Shown here piece by piece: positions 16,195 through 25,900 of a stretch of 64,000 nt of DNA (within the stretch, counting starts at the first letter, position 1; the number at the start of each line of letters is the position of its first letter). Under the pieces are notes generated by a model that saw only the letters and a program-made list of their open reading frames with translations, ran no database searches and was not told the origin of the DNA. The translations under genes were made by a program, and so were the position numbers. Location: assembly GCF_007748035.1 (NCBI RefSeq), contig NZ_CP036278.1, positions 2,542,001 through 2,606,000 on the forward strand. Reading direction: 5' to 3'. Source of the DNA: Aeoliella mucimassa. Lineage in GTDB: Bacteria > Planctomycetota > Planctomycetia > Pirellulales > Lacipirellulaceae.

Positions 16195-18672
16195 ATGAGC
16201 ACCCTACTGAACAACGCTGCGCAGATCTCCACCGAGGCACAGCCACTGGTTTTGCTCCGTAGCGACACCGGCGAGGTATTGCTGCCGCTCACAGCCGAGA
16301 AGGTCACCGTCGGCAGTGGTCAGAGCTGCACCCTGCGCCTGACGGACGCGGGGGTACGCCCCCTGCACTGCCTGATCACCAACGGGGAGCACGCGATCAC
16401 GATTCGCCGCTGGGCGGATGGCACCCTGCTCAACGGCGAGGCCTTTTCCGAGGCCGAACTACAGCCAGGCGACCGACTGACGATTGGCCCCGTGGAACTC
16501 ACCCTCGAGTCTCCCACTAGCGAACCCGAAGAGCTGGGGTCGCCGACGCTTGCTTTGTCGCAGCAAGTTAGCGAGCAAACAGAGGAATACACGGAGCAAG
16601 TCTCCGAAGAGCAAGCGGAACCGGCCGATGAAGCCGAGCCTGATATTGCCGCTGCTACGGTCGATCGAGAATCGGTCGATTTGCATCGGAATCGCGCGAA
16701 GCGATTGCTGACCGAACTGCGAAAGACTCGTCGCGAAGCGGCCGAGTTGCAGGAGTTGATGGATCGGCTGAACAACCAGCTAGACGAATACCAAACCGAA
16801 CGTTTGACCCTGGTGCAACAGCGGGTCGACCTTCAGACGCAATGTAACGAACTTATCCAAGAACGCGACGAGTTGCAGCAGCAACGCGACGCACTGGCTG
16901 GGCAGATTGAGTCGCTGAGTGCACAGCTGACATCGACACGACAAGAGCTGGAAGCCCTAAGCGAATCCCACCGCACCGGCGAGGCCGAGTTTGCCAATCG
17001 CATGGCGGAGCTGGAACAGCAGGTCACTGATCGTAACGACTTGGTGCTCGATCTGCGCAACGAACTAGAATTGCTCCGCGAGGAGCTGACGAACCTTTCT
17101 CTGCAAGCGAATGATCGCGAGTCGACACAGGACCAGCAAATGGTTGAGACTCATGCAGAGCCTGCTGGTCCGACCAGTGTGATCGAATCACTGCTACGCG
17201 AAGTGGCAGATCGCAGTGCGGTCGAAGCCACCAGCGAACCTGATGAGGCGGCGTTTGGTTTTGGGACAAGTGTTTCAGCGATCACGGAACAGCCAACCAG
17301 CCCCGTCGAGGAACCGACTCCTGCCCCGCTCGCGGAAGACTCCATCGAGGACCTCCGCTCAGCGTATGGCGACGTCGAAGAGGCTCCCGAGTCGCTCACC
17401 TTGGCCGATGCCGAACCGGTTTCCGGCGATACCGAAGTCGCCAGCGAATGGTCGCCAGCGAGTTGCTTCGGACCGATTGCGAATCCACAACCTGGGCTGT
17501 TGACCGAACCGGTCAGTCTATCGCAACCAGAAGCTGGTTTGTGGGATATCGAGGTTAAAGGGGCCGAGCCGGTTGCGGAGTCGTTCCCCACGGCCGAAAC
17601 GCTCTCTGCCGAAGTTGCTAGCGAAACAACTCCCGCTACTCAAGCGATGCCGATTGAGTTTGCTACGGACTCTTCGGTATGCGAGGAGCCCAACACCGAC
17701 GAAGAAGCTATTTGGAACCGGTTGCATGACTTGCGGGCGGTGGCTTCCGAGCGTTTGCATCACGAGATCGAAGAGTACGACGAAAGCCATGCGACCGAAG
17801 CGGGCGCGTCGCCGATGGTCGAAGAGCCGGAAGCGACTCCCGAAGAATCGATCGACGAACCCACAACCGTCACCGACCTGTTCGATCCTCCGGCCGAGGC
17901 TGAAGAACCTGCCAGCCAACATGAGGAGCCGGTCTCTTTCGTCGAACGCTACAAGCACCTGCTCGACGAGGATGGTCCCGAAGAGTCATTCGTCCGCGAT
18001 CCTGAGCCAGAGCCCGCACCAGAGCCCGCCCGAATTCCGCTGCCGGAACCTCAGGCCATGGACGATGGTGAGGAAGAGTCGATCGAAGAGTATATGGCCA
18101 AGATGATGAACCGCCTGCGCGGTGGTTCCGATCCCCAGCCCGTACCGAGCAAGAAGCCTCAGGTGTCGGAAAAGCCGCAGGTCACCTCGACCCAACAAAT
18201 GGAATTGGCGAAAGAGAAGCCAATCTGCACGCTCGCCGAATCGCTTGCGAAAAAGGGGGAGCGTAGCACCGAAGTCCTCGCCCCGCAGCAGCCGCTCGGG
18301 AGTTTGGAGGAGATGAAGTCGTCGAGCCGCCTTATCCCAACTACCGATATGAATGCTTTGCGGGACTTGGCGAACAATTCGGCCCGCGAGGCGATTCAGA
18401 CTGCCAACTCGCGGCAAGCCCGCGAGGACGCGACAGTGAACCTGCTGATGGGGGGCATCGGATTGTTTTCCGGAGCTTACCTAGTGTGGTACTCGAAGCT
18501 GGAATTGAGCGTCCTGCTGGTCACCGGCTTGTTCGCCCTGGCAGGAGCCGGCTACTGGATCTATCGCACGCTCTGCACGCTCAAGACCCCTGTCGGCGAA
18601 GCTTCCGCCGAACGGATCGAGTCGGTCGTGCAAGGGGCTGTGGATTCGAACGATACGCAAAAGACGCTGTAA
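16195..18672 (+). CDS. FHA-domain, coiled-coil, C-terminally membrane-anchored protein
   Basis: The product is about 825 residues from ATG 16195 (MSTLLNN); an in-frame ATG at 16126 would add 23 residues. Residues about 15-105 form an FHA domain (KVTVGSGQSCTLRL, HCLI, DGTLLNGEAF), which binds phosphothreonine peptides. Residues about 160-310 are a long coiled coil rich in Glu, Gln and Arg. A very acidic, Pro-rich disordered stretch follows to about residue 680. Near the C-terminus are two hydrophobic segments (VNLLMGGIGLFSGAYLVWYS and LSVLLVTGLFALAGAGYWIY) that should anchor it in the inner membrane with the FHA head in the cytoplasm. It may be a scaffold reading Ser/Thr-kinase signals. No kinase is nearby. 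Confidence 0.85.
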   Translation: MSTLLNNAAQISTEAQPLVLLRSDTGEVLLPLTAEKVTVGSGQSCTLRLTDAGVRPLHCLITNGEHAITIRRWADGTLLNGEAFSEAELQPGDRLTIGPVELTLESPTSEPEELGSPTLALSQQVSEQTEEYTEQVSEEQAEPADEAEPDIAAATVDRESVDLHRNRAKRLLTELRKTRREAAELQELMDRLNNQLDEYQTERLTLVQQRVDLQTQCNELIQERDELQQQRDALAGQIESLSAQLTSTRQELEALSESHRTGEAEFANRMAELEQQVTDRNDLVLDLRNELELLREELTNLSLQANDRESTQDQQMVETHAEPAGPTSVIESLLREVADRSAVEATSEPDEAAFGFGTSVSAITEQPTSPVEEPTPAPLAEDSIEDLRSAYGDVEEAPESLTLADAEPVSGDTEVASEWSPASCFGPIANPQPGLLTEPVSLSQPEAGLWDIEVKGAEPVAESFPTAETLSAEVASETTPATQAMPIEFATDSSVCEEPNTDEEAIWNRLHDLRAVASERLHHEIEEYDESHATEAGASPMVEEPEATPEESIDEPTTVTDLFDPPAEAEEPASQHEEPVSFVERYKHLLDEDGPEESFVRDPEPEPAPEPARIPLPEPQAMDDGEEESIEEYMAKMMNRLRGGSDPQPVPSKKPQVSEKPQVTSTQQMELAKEKPICTLAESLAKKGERSTEVLAPQQPLGSLEEMKSSSRLIPTTDMNALRDLANNSAREAIQTANSRQAREDATVNLLMGGIGLFSGAYLVWYSKLELSVLLVTGLFALAGAGYWIYRTLCTLKTPVGEASAERIESVVQGAVDSNDTQKTL

Positions 18673-18681
18673 ACCAACGCC

Positions 18682-19695
18682 CTAGAACCCGCGGGCGGCG
18701 ATGATATCGTCCCAGCCGCGCAGGTGGTATTCGACGCCGATGAAGTCGAGGATTCGGCAGAGCGAACGGAGGGCAACGCCCATTCCGTCGGGACCGCTGA
18801 AACCACCGAACTGACCGCCACCCTTCAGGTGCGGCTCGAGGTCGAGGAATACGCCGGGAATGCCGCGGCGTTTCAGCTTGCGTTCGAGCTTAGGGAGCAC
18901 TTCCTTGAAGTCCTCCAGAATGCGAGTGTGGCCGCTGTCGCCCATGTCGCTGGGGACAAAGTTCTTGAGCTTGTCCTCTTCCACGTGCCCTTGCCGACCA
19001 GTCAGGCTGGGATCGCGATAGTCTTTGATGTGCATCCAACCCAGGCTAGGCTTCATGGCCTGGTACTCCTGGAACACCTCGTCGGTGGTCATGCCCTGGC
19101 TTACCAGGTTGCCGCCATCGAAGATGGTGACCATCGCGGGGTGATTTACTTGCCGGTGCAGTTCGGCGAGTAGTTCGCCGGTCTGGCCAACGAGGTTCGC
19201 TTCCACTTCCAGCCCGAACGTCAGGTCGCTGCGATGACACAGTTCGGCGATCTGCCCGAGTTGATCGGCCGCCTGACTGATGTACTCGTATGGGTCGCTT
19301 CCCTTGGGGGGATAAAAACTGAAACCGCGAATCAGCTTGGTCTCGAACGCGTGCGCCAGGTCGCAAGCCTTTTGCACTTCCGACTTCAGGTACTTCTTGA
19401 AAGGTACGAAGCGGTTCTTGGTGCCGTCGTTCTCGTCGAGCAGCTTCACCTTGCCAATCGGCGAACCAATAGAAGCGACGTTCATGCCGAAGTCGTCTTC
19501 CATATGGCGGAGCCGAGTGATTTCGCTCTTGGTGAGCTCCATCACGTTCTTGATGCCGTGACCGACGTCCACGAATCGAAGGCTGTAGTACTCCAGGCCG
19601 ATGGCCGCAAACGCAGCAAACTGCTCGTAAGCGGTTTTATGGATGGCGGCTTCGTCGGCAAATCCGGAGAGGATGACTCGTGGTGCGGCAGGCAT
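18682..19695 (-). CDS. sugar phosphate isomerase/epimerase family protein
   Basis: The 337-residue protein starts at ATG 19695 (MPAAPRVILSGFADEA); a GTG three codons upstream is possible. It has the xylose-isomerase-like TIM-barrel pattern: LGLEVEANL-type metal-ligand strand (FGLEVEANLVG), MVTIFDGGNLV and LGWMHIKDYRD, which provide Glu, Asp and His ligands as in AP-endonuclease-2 superfamily isomerases. Planctomycetes carry many paralogs of this type; the sugar cannot be predicted. It is followed on the same strand by nothing within 10 bases of the FHA stop, with which it converges. Confidence 0.88.
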   Translation of the reverse strand: MPAAPRVILSGFADEAAIHKTAYEQFAAFAAIGLEYYSLRFVDVGHGIKNVMELTKSEITRLRHMEDDFGMNVASIGSPIGKVKLLDENDGTKNRFVPFKKYLKSEVQKACDLAHAFETKLIRGFSFYPPKGSDPYEYISQAADQLGQIAELCHRSDLTFGLEVEANLVGQTGELLAELHRQVNHPAMVTIFDGGNLVSQGMTTDEVFQEYQAMKPSLGWMHIKDYRDPSLTGRQGHVEEDKLKNFVPSDMGDSGHTRILEDFKEVLPKLERKLKRRGIPGVFLDLEPHLKGGGQFGGFSGPDGMGVALRSLCRILDFIGVEYHLRGWDDIIAARGF

Positions 19696-19737
19696 GCGAT
19701 TCACTTAGGCTAGATGAGAAGGGTTGACCGCGGTCCG

Positions 19738-20094
19738 CTACATCGCGGCCGTGTACTGGGCGGTGACCGTTTCGGTGATACCGCCACGTGCGTTAAAGGC
19801 AGCTTCGATCTTCATCCAACGTGGTTGGCAGATCGCTACCAGGTCGTCGAGCATCGTGTTGGTCACGTGCTCGTAGTAGATGCCCTGATTCCGGTAGCTC
19901 TGCAGGTACATCTTCAAGCTCTTCAGCTCAACGCAGACCTTATCCGGAGTGTACGAAATGGTGATCGTGCCATAGTCGGGCTGGCCTGTTTTTGGGCAGA
20001 CCGACGTGAACTCGGGCGCGACGATTTCGATCTTGTAATCGCGGTCGGGGAATTGGTTCTCGAAGGATTCGAGGATTTGTCGATTTTCGGACAT
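19738..20094 (-). CDS. queF: NADPH-dependent 7-cyano-7-deazaguanine reductase
   Basis: The 118-residue protein is a short (unimodular) QueF. Cys33 in [12 protein letters not shown] is the nucleophile that forms the thioimide with preQ0, and Asp40 is the acid. The NADPH-binding strand [20 protein letters not shown] and the zinc/substrate residues around [10 protein letters not shown] are present. It reduces preQ0 to preQ1 in queuosine biosynthesis. It is transcribed divergently from queC, with 106 bases between them. I looked for a preQ1 riboswitch there and did not find one. Confidence 0.96.
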   Translation of the reverse strand: MSENRQILESFENQFPDRDYKIEIVAPEFTSVCPKTGQPDYGTITISYTPDKVCVELKSLKMYLQSYRNQGIYYEHVTNTMLDDLVAICQPRWMKIEAAFNARGGITETVTAQYTAAM

Positions 20095-20200
20095 CGTGGT
20101 TTGGCTCTCCTGTTAAACAAGTTGTCATTTTGGCATGATGGAACCCCTGGCGAAAGGTGCCACATTCCAACGATCTGCCGTCTAATACCAGTTTTTAAGC

Positions 20201-20911
20201 ATGATGACCCAGAAAACCGCAACCAAAGGCAAAGCCGTTGTCCTGCTGAGCGGCGGACTCGACTCGGCCACCACGGCCGCCATTGCTCGCCAGCAGGGGT
20301 TCGAGCTGTACGCGCTGAGCGTCGATTACGGGCAGCGGCACCGATTTGAGCTCGAAGCGGCCGCCCGCGTGGCTCAGGCCATGGGGGTGGTGGAACACAA
20401 AACCGTGCAGATTTCGCTCGACACCCTCGGCGGCAGCGCCCTGACCGACGACATCGAGGTGCCGCAAGATCGCGACGATGCGGCGATCGCCACCGGAATT
20501 CCGGTGACGTACGTGCCGGCCCGCAACACGGTGATGCTGTCGCTGGCGCTGGGATATGCCGAGGTGATCGGTGCGGCCGATCTGTTCATCGGCGTCAACG
20601 CGGTGGACTATAGTGGCTATCCCGATTGCCGGCCGGAATACATCGCAGCGTTTGAGCAACTGGCCAATTTAGCCACAAAAGCAGGCGTCGAAGGTACTTT
20701 GCGTTTCCAAGTGCATACTCCCTTGGTAGAATGGACGAAGGCACAGATCGTTACGCGGGGAAGCCAATTGGGGGTTGATTATGGCTTGACGCATACGTGC
20801 TACTCGCCGAACGACCAAGGCGTATCCTGCGGTCGTTGCGACGCCTGCCAATTGCGGCGCAAAGGCTTCGCCGAGGCGGGGCTGACCGATCCGATTGCGT
20901 ACCAGGGTTAG
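20201..20911 (+). CDS. queC: 7-cyano-7-deazaguanine synthase
   Basis: The 236-residue protein has the N-type ATP pyrophosphatase loop [13 protein letters not shown] near the N-terminus and the following [15 protein letters not shown]. The four-cysteine zinc site is complete at the C-terminus: [18 protein letters not shown]. QueC converts 7-carboxy-7-deazaguanine to preQ0 using ATP and ammonia. It is followed by queE on the same strand 92 bases later, so the two probably form an operon that makes preQ0 for queuosine. Confidence 0.97.
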   Translation: MMTQKTATKGKAVVLLSGGLDSATTAAIARQQGFELYALSVDYGQRHRFELEAAARVAQAMGVVEHKTVQISLDTLGGSALTDDIEVPQDRDDAAIATGIPVTYVPARNTVMLSLALGYAEVIGAADLFIGVNAVDYSGYPDCRPEYIAAFEQLANLATKAGVEGTLRFQVHTPLVEWTKAQIVTRGSQLGVDYGLTHTCYSPNDQGVSCGRCDACQLRRKGFAEAGLTDPIAYQG

Positions 20912-21003
20912 CCTGGCGGTTGGCCATAGCGAACGATGAATAACGCACCGCAAACACGCGGGTAGCGTTGCTCCCACCCCCATTGAAGCTTGAAGAGACT
21001 CCC

Positions 21004-21690
21004 GTGCGAATTGCTGAAATCTACAAATCGACCCAGGGCGAAGGACTGCTCACCGGCACGCCGAGCGTGTTCGTGCGGGCGAGCGGTTGCAACTTGCGGT
21101 GCTGGTACTGCGATACCCCGTTTGCCTCCTGGTTTCCCGAAGGACACGACCTGGGAGTCGACGAAATCATCGCCCAGATCGACGAGTGGGAGTGTCAGCA
21201 CGTTGTGATCACTGGCGGCGAACCGATGCTCTATGCCGAGTTGATCCCGCTGTGTCAGCGACTCCGCGAGCGCGGGCAGCACGTTACGATTGAGACCGCT
21301 GGCACGCTCTATTTACCAGTGGAATGCGACCTGATGTCGGTGAGCCCCAAGTTCGCCAGTTCGGCCCCTGCCCGTGAGACGAACCACCGCTGGCATCATC
21401 GCCACAACGAAACCCGGTTTCGCCCGAAGATAGTTCGTCAACTCATGACGCGGGGTGACTACCAGCTGAAGTTCGTGATCGACGTGGAAGACGACCTGCC
21501 AGAGGTCGAGCAGTTTGTCGCCAGCATCGGCGATGTCGATCCAGGTCGGGTGCTGCTGATGCCTCAAGGGGTGGAACAGCCCGAGCTAGAACATCGCGCG
21601 GTATGGCTCAAGCCTTACTGCCAGCAACATGGGTACGTGTTCTGCCCACGTAAGCAAATCGAATGGTTCGGCGCGATCCGCGGCACCTGA
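21004..21690 (+). CDS. queE: 7-carboxy-7-deazaguanine synthase, radical SAM
   Basis: I start at GTG 21004 (VRIAEIYKSTQGEG), preceded by a GAAGAG purine stretch; an in-frame TTG 36 bases upstream is less likely. The 228-residue protein shows the E-S-x-Q-G-E-type N-terminal segment, the [4Fe-4S]-binding CNLRCWYC (CX3CX2C) and VVITGGEPMLY, the SAM-binding GGE motif. QueE converts 6-carboxy-tetrahydropterin to 7-carboxy-7-deazaguanine. The queD gene that supplies its substrate is not in this window. Confidence 0.96.
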   Translation: MRIAEIYKSTQGEGLLTGTPSVFVRASGCNLRCWYCDTPFASWFPEGHDLGVDEIIAQIDEWECQHVVITGGEPMLYAELIPLCQRLRERGQHVTIETAGTLYLPVECDLMSVSPKFASSAPARETNHRWHHRHNETRFRPKIVRQLMTRGDYQLKFVIDVEDDLPEVEQFVASIGDVDPGRVLLMPQGVEQPELEHRAVWLKPYCQQHGYVFCPRKQIEWFGAIRGT

Positions 21691-21771
21691 TTGACTCGCT
21701 TGCCCGGTTTGAGCGATAAAGCGCGATCTTGCGCAGTCGGCCGTTTGTCGGCAACACGCTTATAGCAGCGG

Positions 21772-22842
21772 TTACTTGTCGGTAAGCGGCTGCGCGGGGG
21801 TGTTCTTGCCCTTCACTGGTTCGGCATGCTTACTTGGCTTGGCCCCTGGCCGGCCCCCGCGGGGGGCAAACACCAATACCATGGCCGAGCCTGCGATCGA
21901 CAGGATCAGCCCGGCGATGAAGAAGCCGCTCAGGTCGCCCAGTTTGCCTTTATTGATCGCACTGAACAACACGTTCACCACGGGAGCACCACCAAAGATG
22001 AGCGGCATCACAAACACTGGTTTGCCGCCAAAATTGAAGGCCATGATGATGCCGAGTGCGCCGATCGCCCCCGCAGCACCTGCCCCAAGACTCCAGAGCG
22101 TGCCTGGGAAACTGTAGCTACTGGTTTCGGCAAGGTTGGGGATCACTAGCAGCATGTTCGGAACCACGACTGCGATGGCGAAGTAGGCGAGTCCTACGCA
22201 CAGCAGTGGACGCAGACGACTGTGGTCCATCGCAGCCTGGCCTTTATGCAACACCGGCCCGTAAGCACCCCAGCAAAGTATTACCATGCTGATCGACAAC
22301 AATTGCCAGACTGAATTCATAGAGAACAGGTTGAAGCCCTTCGCACCCGAAGCAGTGGGACTGAAGATGAGCACCGTCACGGCACCTAGCAGCACGATCA
22401 CCAGTCCGGCCAGGAAGAGCGGGCCGACTTCCTTGAGTTTCTTGGCCCAGACAATCGTCAGGAATGAGTTCACGACCGGAGCCCCACCAAACACCAATGG
22501 CATCACATAGATGGCACTGCCACCGAAGGTGAACGCGAGGATAATACCGAGTGCACCGAGCGCACCGGCGGCCCCGCCGGCCAGGCTCCAGATGATGCCG
22601 GTCATGGACCAATGCCCTTTCTCCCCGCGCAGGTACAGCAGCGTAGCCGGAACGATCACACCGATGGCAAAGTAGGCCATGCCGACACACACAAACGGAC
22701 GCCAGCGGGCCAGATGGGGTGGCGGAGCATCCATTGGGCCGCTGAACATGCCTTCTTGTCCGAAGTGAAGTACAGGGCCGTACAGTCCCCAACAGACGAT
22801 GGTTACGGCAAACGAGGCGATAATCAGCAGCAGGTTGCGCAT
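21772..22842 (-). CDS. DMT-like membrane transporter with two near-identical halves
   Basis: The 356-residue protein starts at ATG 22842 (MRNLLLIIASFAVT). It contains about ten membrane segments in two homologous halves. CWGLYGPVLHFGQEGMFSGP, then RWRPFVCVGMAYFAIGVIVP in the first half match CWGAYGPVLHKGQAAM and RLRPLLCVGLAYFAIAVVVP in the second, and GGAAGALGALGIILAF..FGG matches GAGAAGAIGALGIIMAFNFGG. Both halves also have MPLVFGGAPVVN-type motifs. This is the architecture of drug/metabolite or sugar (GRP/RhaT-like) transporters, but with unusually well-preserved internal repeats. The substrate is unknown; the C-terminal tail is basic and Pro-rich. Confidence 0.85.
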   Translation of the reverse strand: MRNLLLIIASFAVTIVCWGLYGPVLHFGQEGMFSGPMDAPPPHLARWRPFVCVGMAYFAIGVIVPATLLYLRGEKGHWSMTGIIWSLAGGAAGALGALGIILAFTFGGSAIYVMPLVFGGAPVVNSFLTIVWAKKLKEVGPLFLAGLVIVLLGAVTVLIFSPTASGAKGFNLFSMNSVWQLLSISMVILCWGAYGPVLHKGQAAMDHSRLRPLLCVGLAYFAIAVVVPNMLLVIPNLAETSSYSFPGTLWSLGAGAAGAIGALGIIMAFNFGGKPVFVMPLIFGGAPVVNVLFSAINKGKLGDLSGFFIAGLILSIAGSAMVLVFAPRGGRPGAKPSKHAEPVKGKNTPAQPLTDK

Positions 22843-22987
22843 GATAGAAGGTGGGGATGAAAGGCGGGGCGGGGCGAGAGCACGTGAGCGTACTACTGTA
22901 GCGAAACTCAACGCGGGCGGCCACTGTACTTCGGAAAACAAGGGACGAAACGCTATACGCACCGCTCACTTGGTCAATCGCCCTTGG

Positions 22988-25900
22988 TCAATCGCCCCGC
23001 AAGGCTGGCAGGATTGCCTGCCGAAGTGTGCCGCGAGTCGCAAGCCAGGTTGCCAGTAGTCCCACCAGGGTGACGATGGCCAGCAGAGCGGCCGCGGTGC
23101 CCCATGGTAGAGCTGTTTGATAGGTGCCGAGCTGCGGAATCAAGGCCAAAACGGCCGCCAAGGCTCCCAACAACAATCCCCCTGCGACCAGGGCGAGATT
23201 CTCCAGCAGTACGAGCCAAACCACCCGGCGACGACGGTACCCCACGGCCTGCATTAGGGCGAGTTCGCCGCGGCGTTCGAGCACGTTGCGCAATTGAACT
23301 ACCGCCAGGCCGATGGTGCCTAGCAACAGACCGAGCCCGCCGAGCGACTGGAACGTGGTAAGGTAGGTGTTCTGTACCGCCAGGAAACTGGCCAAACGCA
23401 CCTTGGCATTCTCGACGTCCATGCCGTAGTCGGCCAGGCGATTCTCGAGCAACGTATCGAGCGGCATCGCATCGGCGGCTGGTTGCTGTTTCTCGCGAAT
23501 CAAAAACAGCTGCGAGCCCGACTCGTTGGGATACATCCGGCGGAAGTGTTCGTCGCTTACGATCAAATCCCCCTGCAAAATGCTGTTTTGCAGCAGACCG
23601 ACTACTTCGAGCGTCACCGGTTGATCGTTTGAGTCGACGATGGTGAGCTGGTCCCCTACCGAGCCTGAGAGGTGCAGGCTGTACATGGCGGTCGCCAGGT
23701 CGAGTACCACTGGCACCACCGGCTGGTCGTGGTCGTCCTTGCCGAGGTCGATGTTCAAGTCGGGCGGAGCCTCGGGGGACCAGTCGGTCTTCGACCACGC
23801 AAAGTTGTTCATTACCCGCCCGGCGTCGCGAACCCCCAGCACTCGTGGCTGCGCGGTGCGGTAAAGGTTCAGGCAACTGGCATCCTCGCCACCGTGGACA
23901 CGGAGCGACTCGACCGTGCAGCCGCCCAGGCGATCCATCTCGTCGTCGCGAAACGCCAGTTCGAGCTGACCCTGTTCGGTGCCGAGGTCGTAGTGCACCG
24001 GGGCGTCGGTCGTTGCGTACCAATCGTAGTTGCCGGTGCCGGCTTCACTGGGAGCCAACCGGAAAGCGCTGATCGCCAGCAGCAGAAAACTGGCCGAGGC
24101 CACCAGGCCCATCGTCAGGGTGCTTCGCCCTGGCTGGCGGGCGAGGTTGGTCGCTGCCAGCCCGACGAGCGACATGCCAGTCGCCCGATGCCGCCCGTAC
24201 GCTTGCCGACGCCAGTGCCGGCGAACCAACAGCAACACGCCGGTGAGCACGAGCGCACCAACACCGAAGAAGGTGCCCGCTTGAGCTTCGCCCGACAAGG
24301 TAGTCCCCCAGGCAGCCATCCCGCCGGCCGCGACGAGCATCGCCTCGGCCACTGGCCATCGTCGGCGTGGTTTACTGGAGACCTGCAAGCTGGAGTCGTC
24401 CTGCATGCTGCCAGCCAGCAAACTGCGCGGCGACTGTTTCAGCACCGAACGCAAGGTTCGCCAGGTGGTCAAGCCAGCGGTGGCCAGTCCCAGCAGGAAG
24501 CCGGTTGGGATGCTCCACGAGCCGACGTGCACTTCGAGAAACGGGGTCACAATTGCGTCGACCCACAGCGTTTTCAGTCCGGTCACCATGCACCAGGCGT
24601 AGAACACGCCGACCAACACGCCGATGAGTGCGCCGGTTACCGCGACCACCATGGCTTCGATGCCAAGGAAGCGGGCGGTCTTCGCCGGGGCGAACCCCAC
24701 CGCGGTGAGCAGACCCACCTCGCGGGCACGCTCTTCCATGGCCAGGCGGAAGAGCAACACGAGCAGCATGATCGCCGCAGCGATCAGAAACATGCTGAAG
24801 CCGAGGAACAACCCATCGAACGGCGTGGTGCCGCTCGCGGCGGTGAGCCCCTGCTGTTTGACCGGCAGCATCGCCATGCCAAGCGTTTTGGGGTCGAGCT
24901 CGTTGCGAAGCAGATGCTTCACGTTCGACACGGTCGCTTCTTCACTCGCTGCCAGGCGGATCAGGCTAATGCTCCCCCAACGGGTTTGCCATTGCTGCTT
25001 CGCCAAGGTGAGCGAAATAAACGCTTTCGGCGTGGTGCTGTAGTCATCCCAGTAGTCTTCGTCGGCCTGGGTGATGCGTTCGGTGAGTTCAAACGGCAAG
25101 TCCCAATCGGAGATCGACTCCTGATCGGTCACTCCTTTGAGCTGCGGGGTGAGATGCGGATCGGCCGCCAGCGTGGGTTGGCCGTCCGCGGTCTTTAGCT
25201 CGGCGATCGCGACCAGCTTAAGCTCCAGCGGAGGCTCATGCTCGCGAAGATTGCCGTGTGTGCTCTCGGGCTCGTAGTATCGCAGCGTGACCGTGTCGCC
25301 GACCTTGGCTTCGAGTTGGTCGGCCGCCCAACGATTCAGCACCACTTCGTCGTCGGCCAGCTTCAGCGGTTCGCCTTGCTCGTTCAGCAGTGGACCGAGC
25401 AAGGCATTCGAATCGACCCCAGTGACCGTGGAGTAAGGCACCTTGCGATCACCGATGCGGATGGTGTTCGCCAAGTACGTAACGACCGGCTGCAGGTTGT
25501 CGTCGGCCAGCACCTTGTCGGCTGCCGAGACCACCAGCGGAGGCAGCACCAACTCGCTCGACTCAATCTGCAGTGTCTTGCCGTACTCGACCACCTGGAT
25601 GCCATAGTCGGCCAGGCGGGGGCGGTAGTTATCGTCGAGCCATTGGCTGGCGTCGTCGCCGGTCGGCTTGGTGACTTGCTCGCTCGTTACCAACAGGGCG
25701 TTCGCTTTGCCGGGCTGGTCGATCGCGGTAGCCAGTTCCGTGAGCGGCACAAACACCGCCCGCGGCGGTCGCTGCGACGGTTGCATGCCAAAGCGGGCGA
25801 GGCCGCGGTCGGGTAGCACTCCGGCCACGCGGAAACGCTGCCCGGCGATCGTGTCGACCTTCTCTCCCAGTGGACTATCGGCCGGCACTTCCGACATCAG

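Noticed and set aside
20095-20200. preQ1 riboswitch between queF and queC
   Set aside because: I could not find the short hairpin plus A-rich tail of the known preQ1 classes on either strand.
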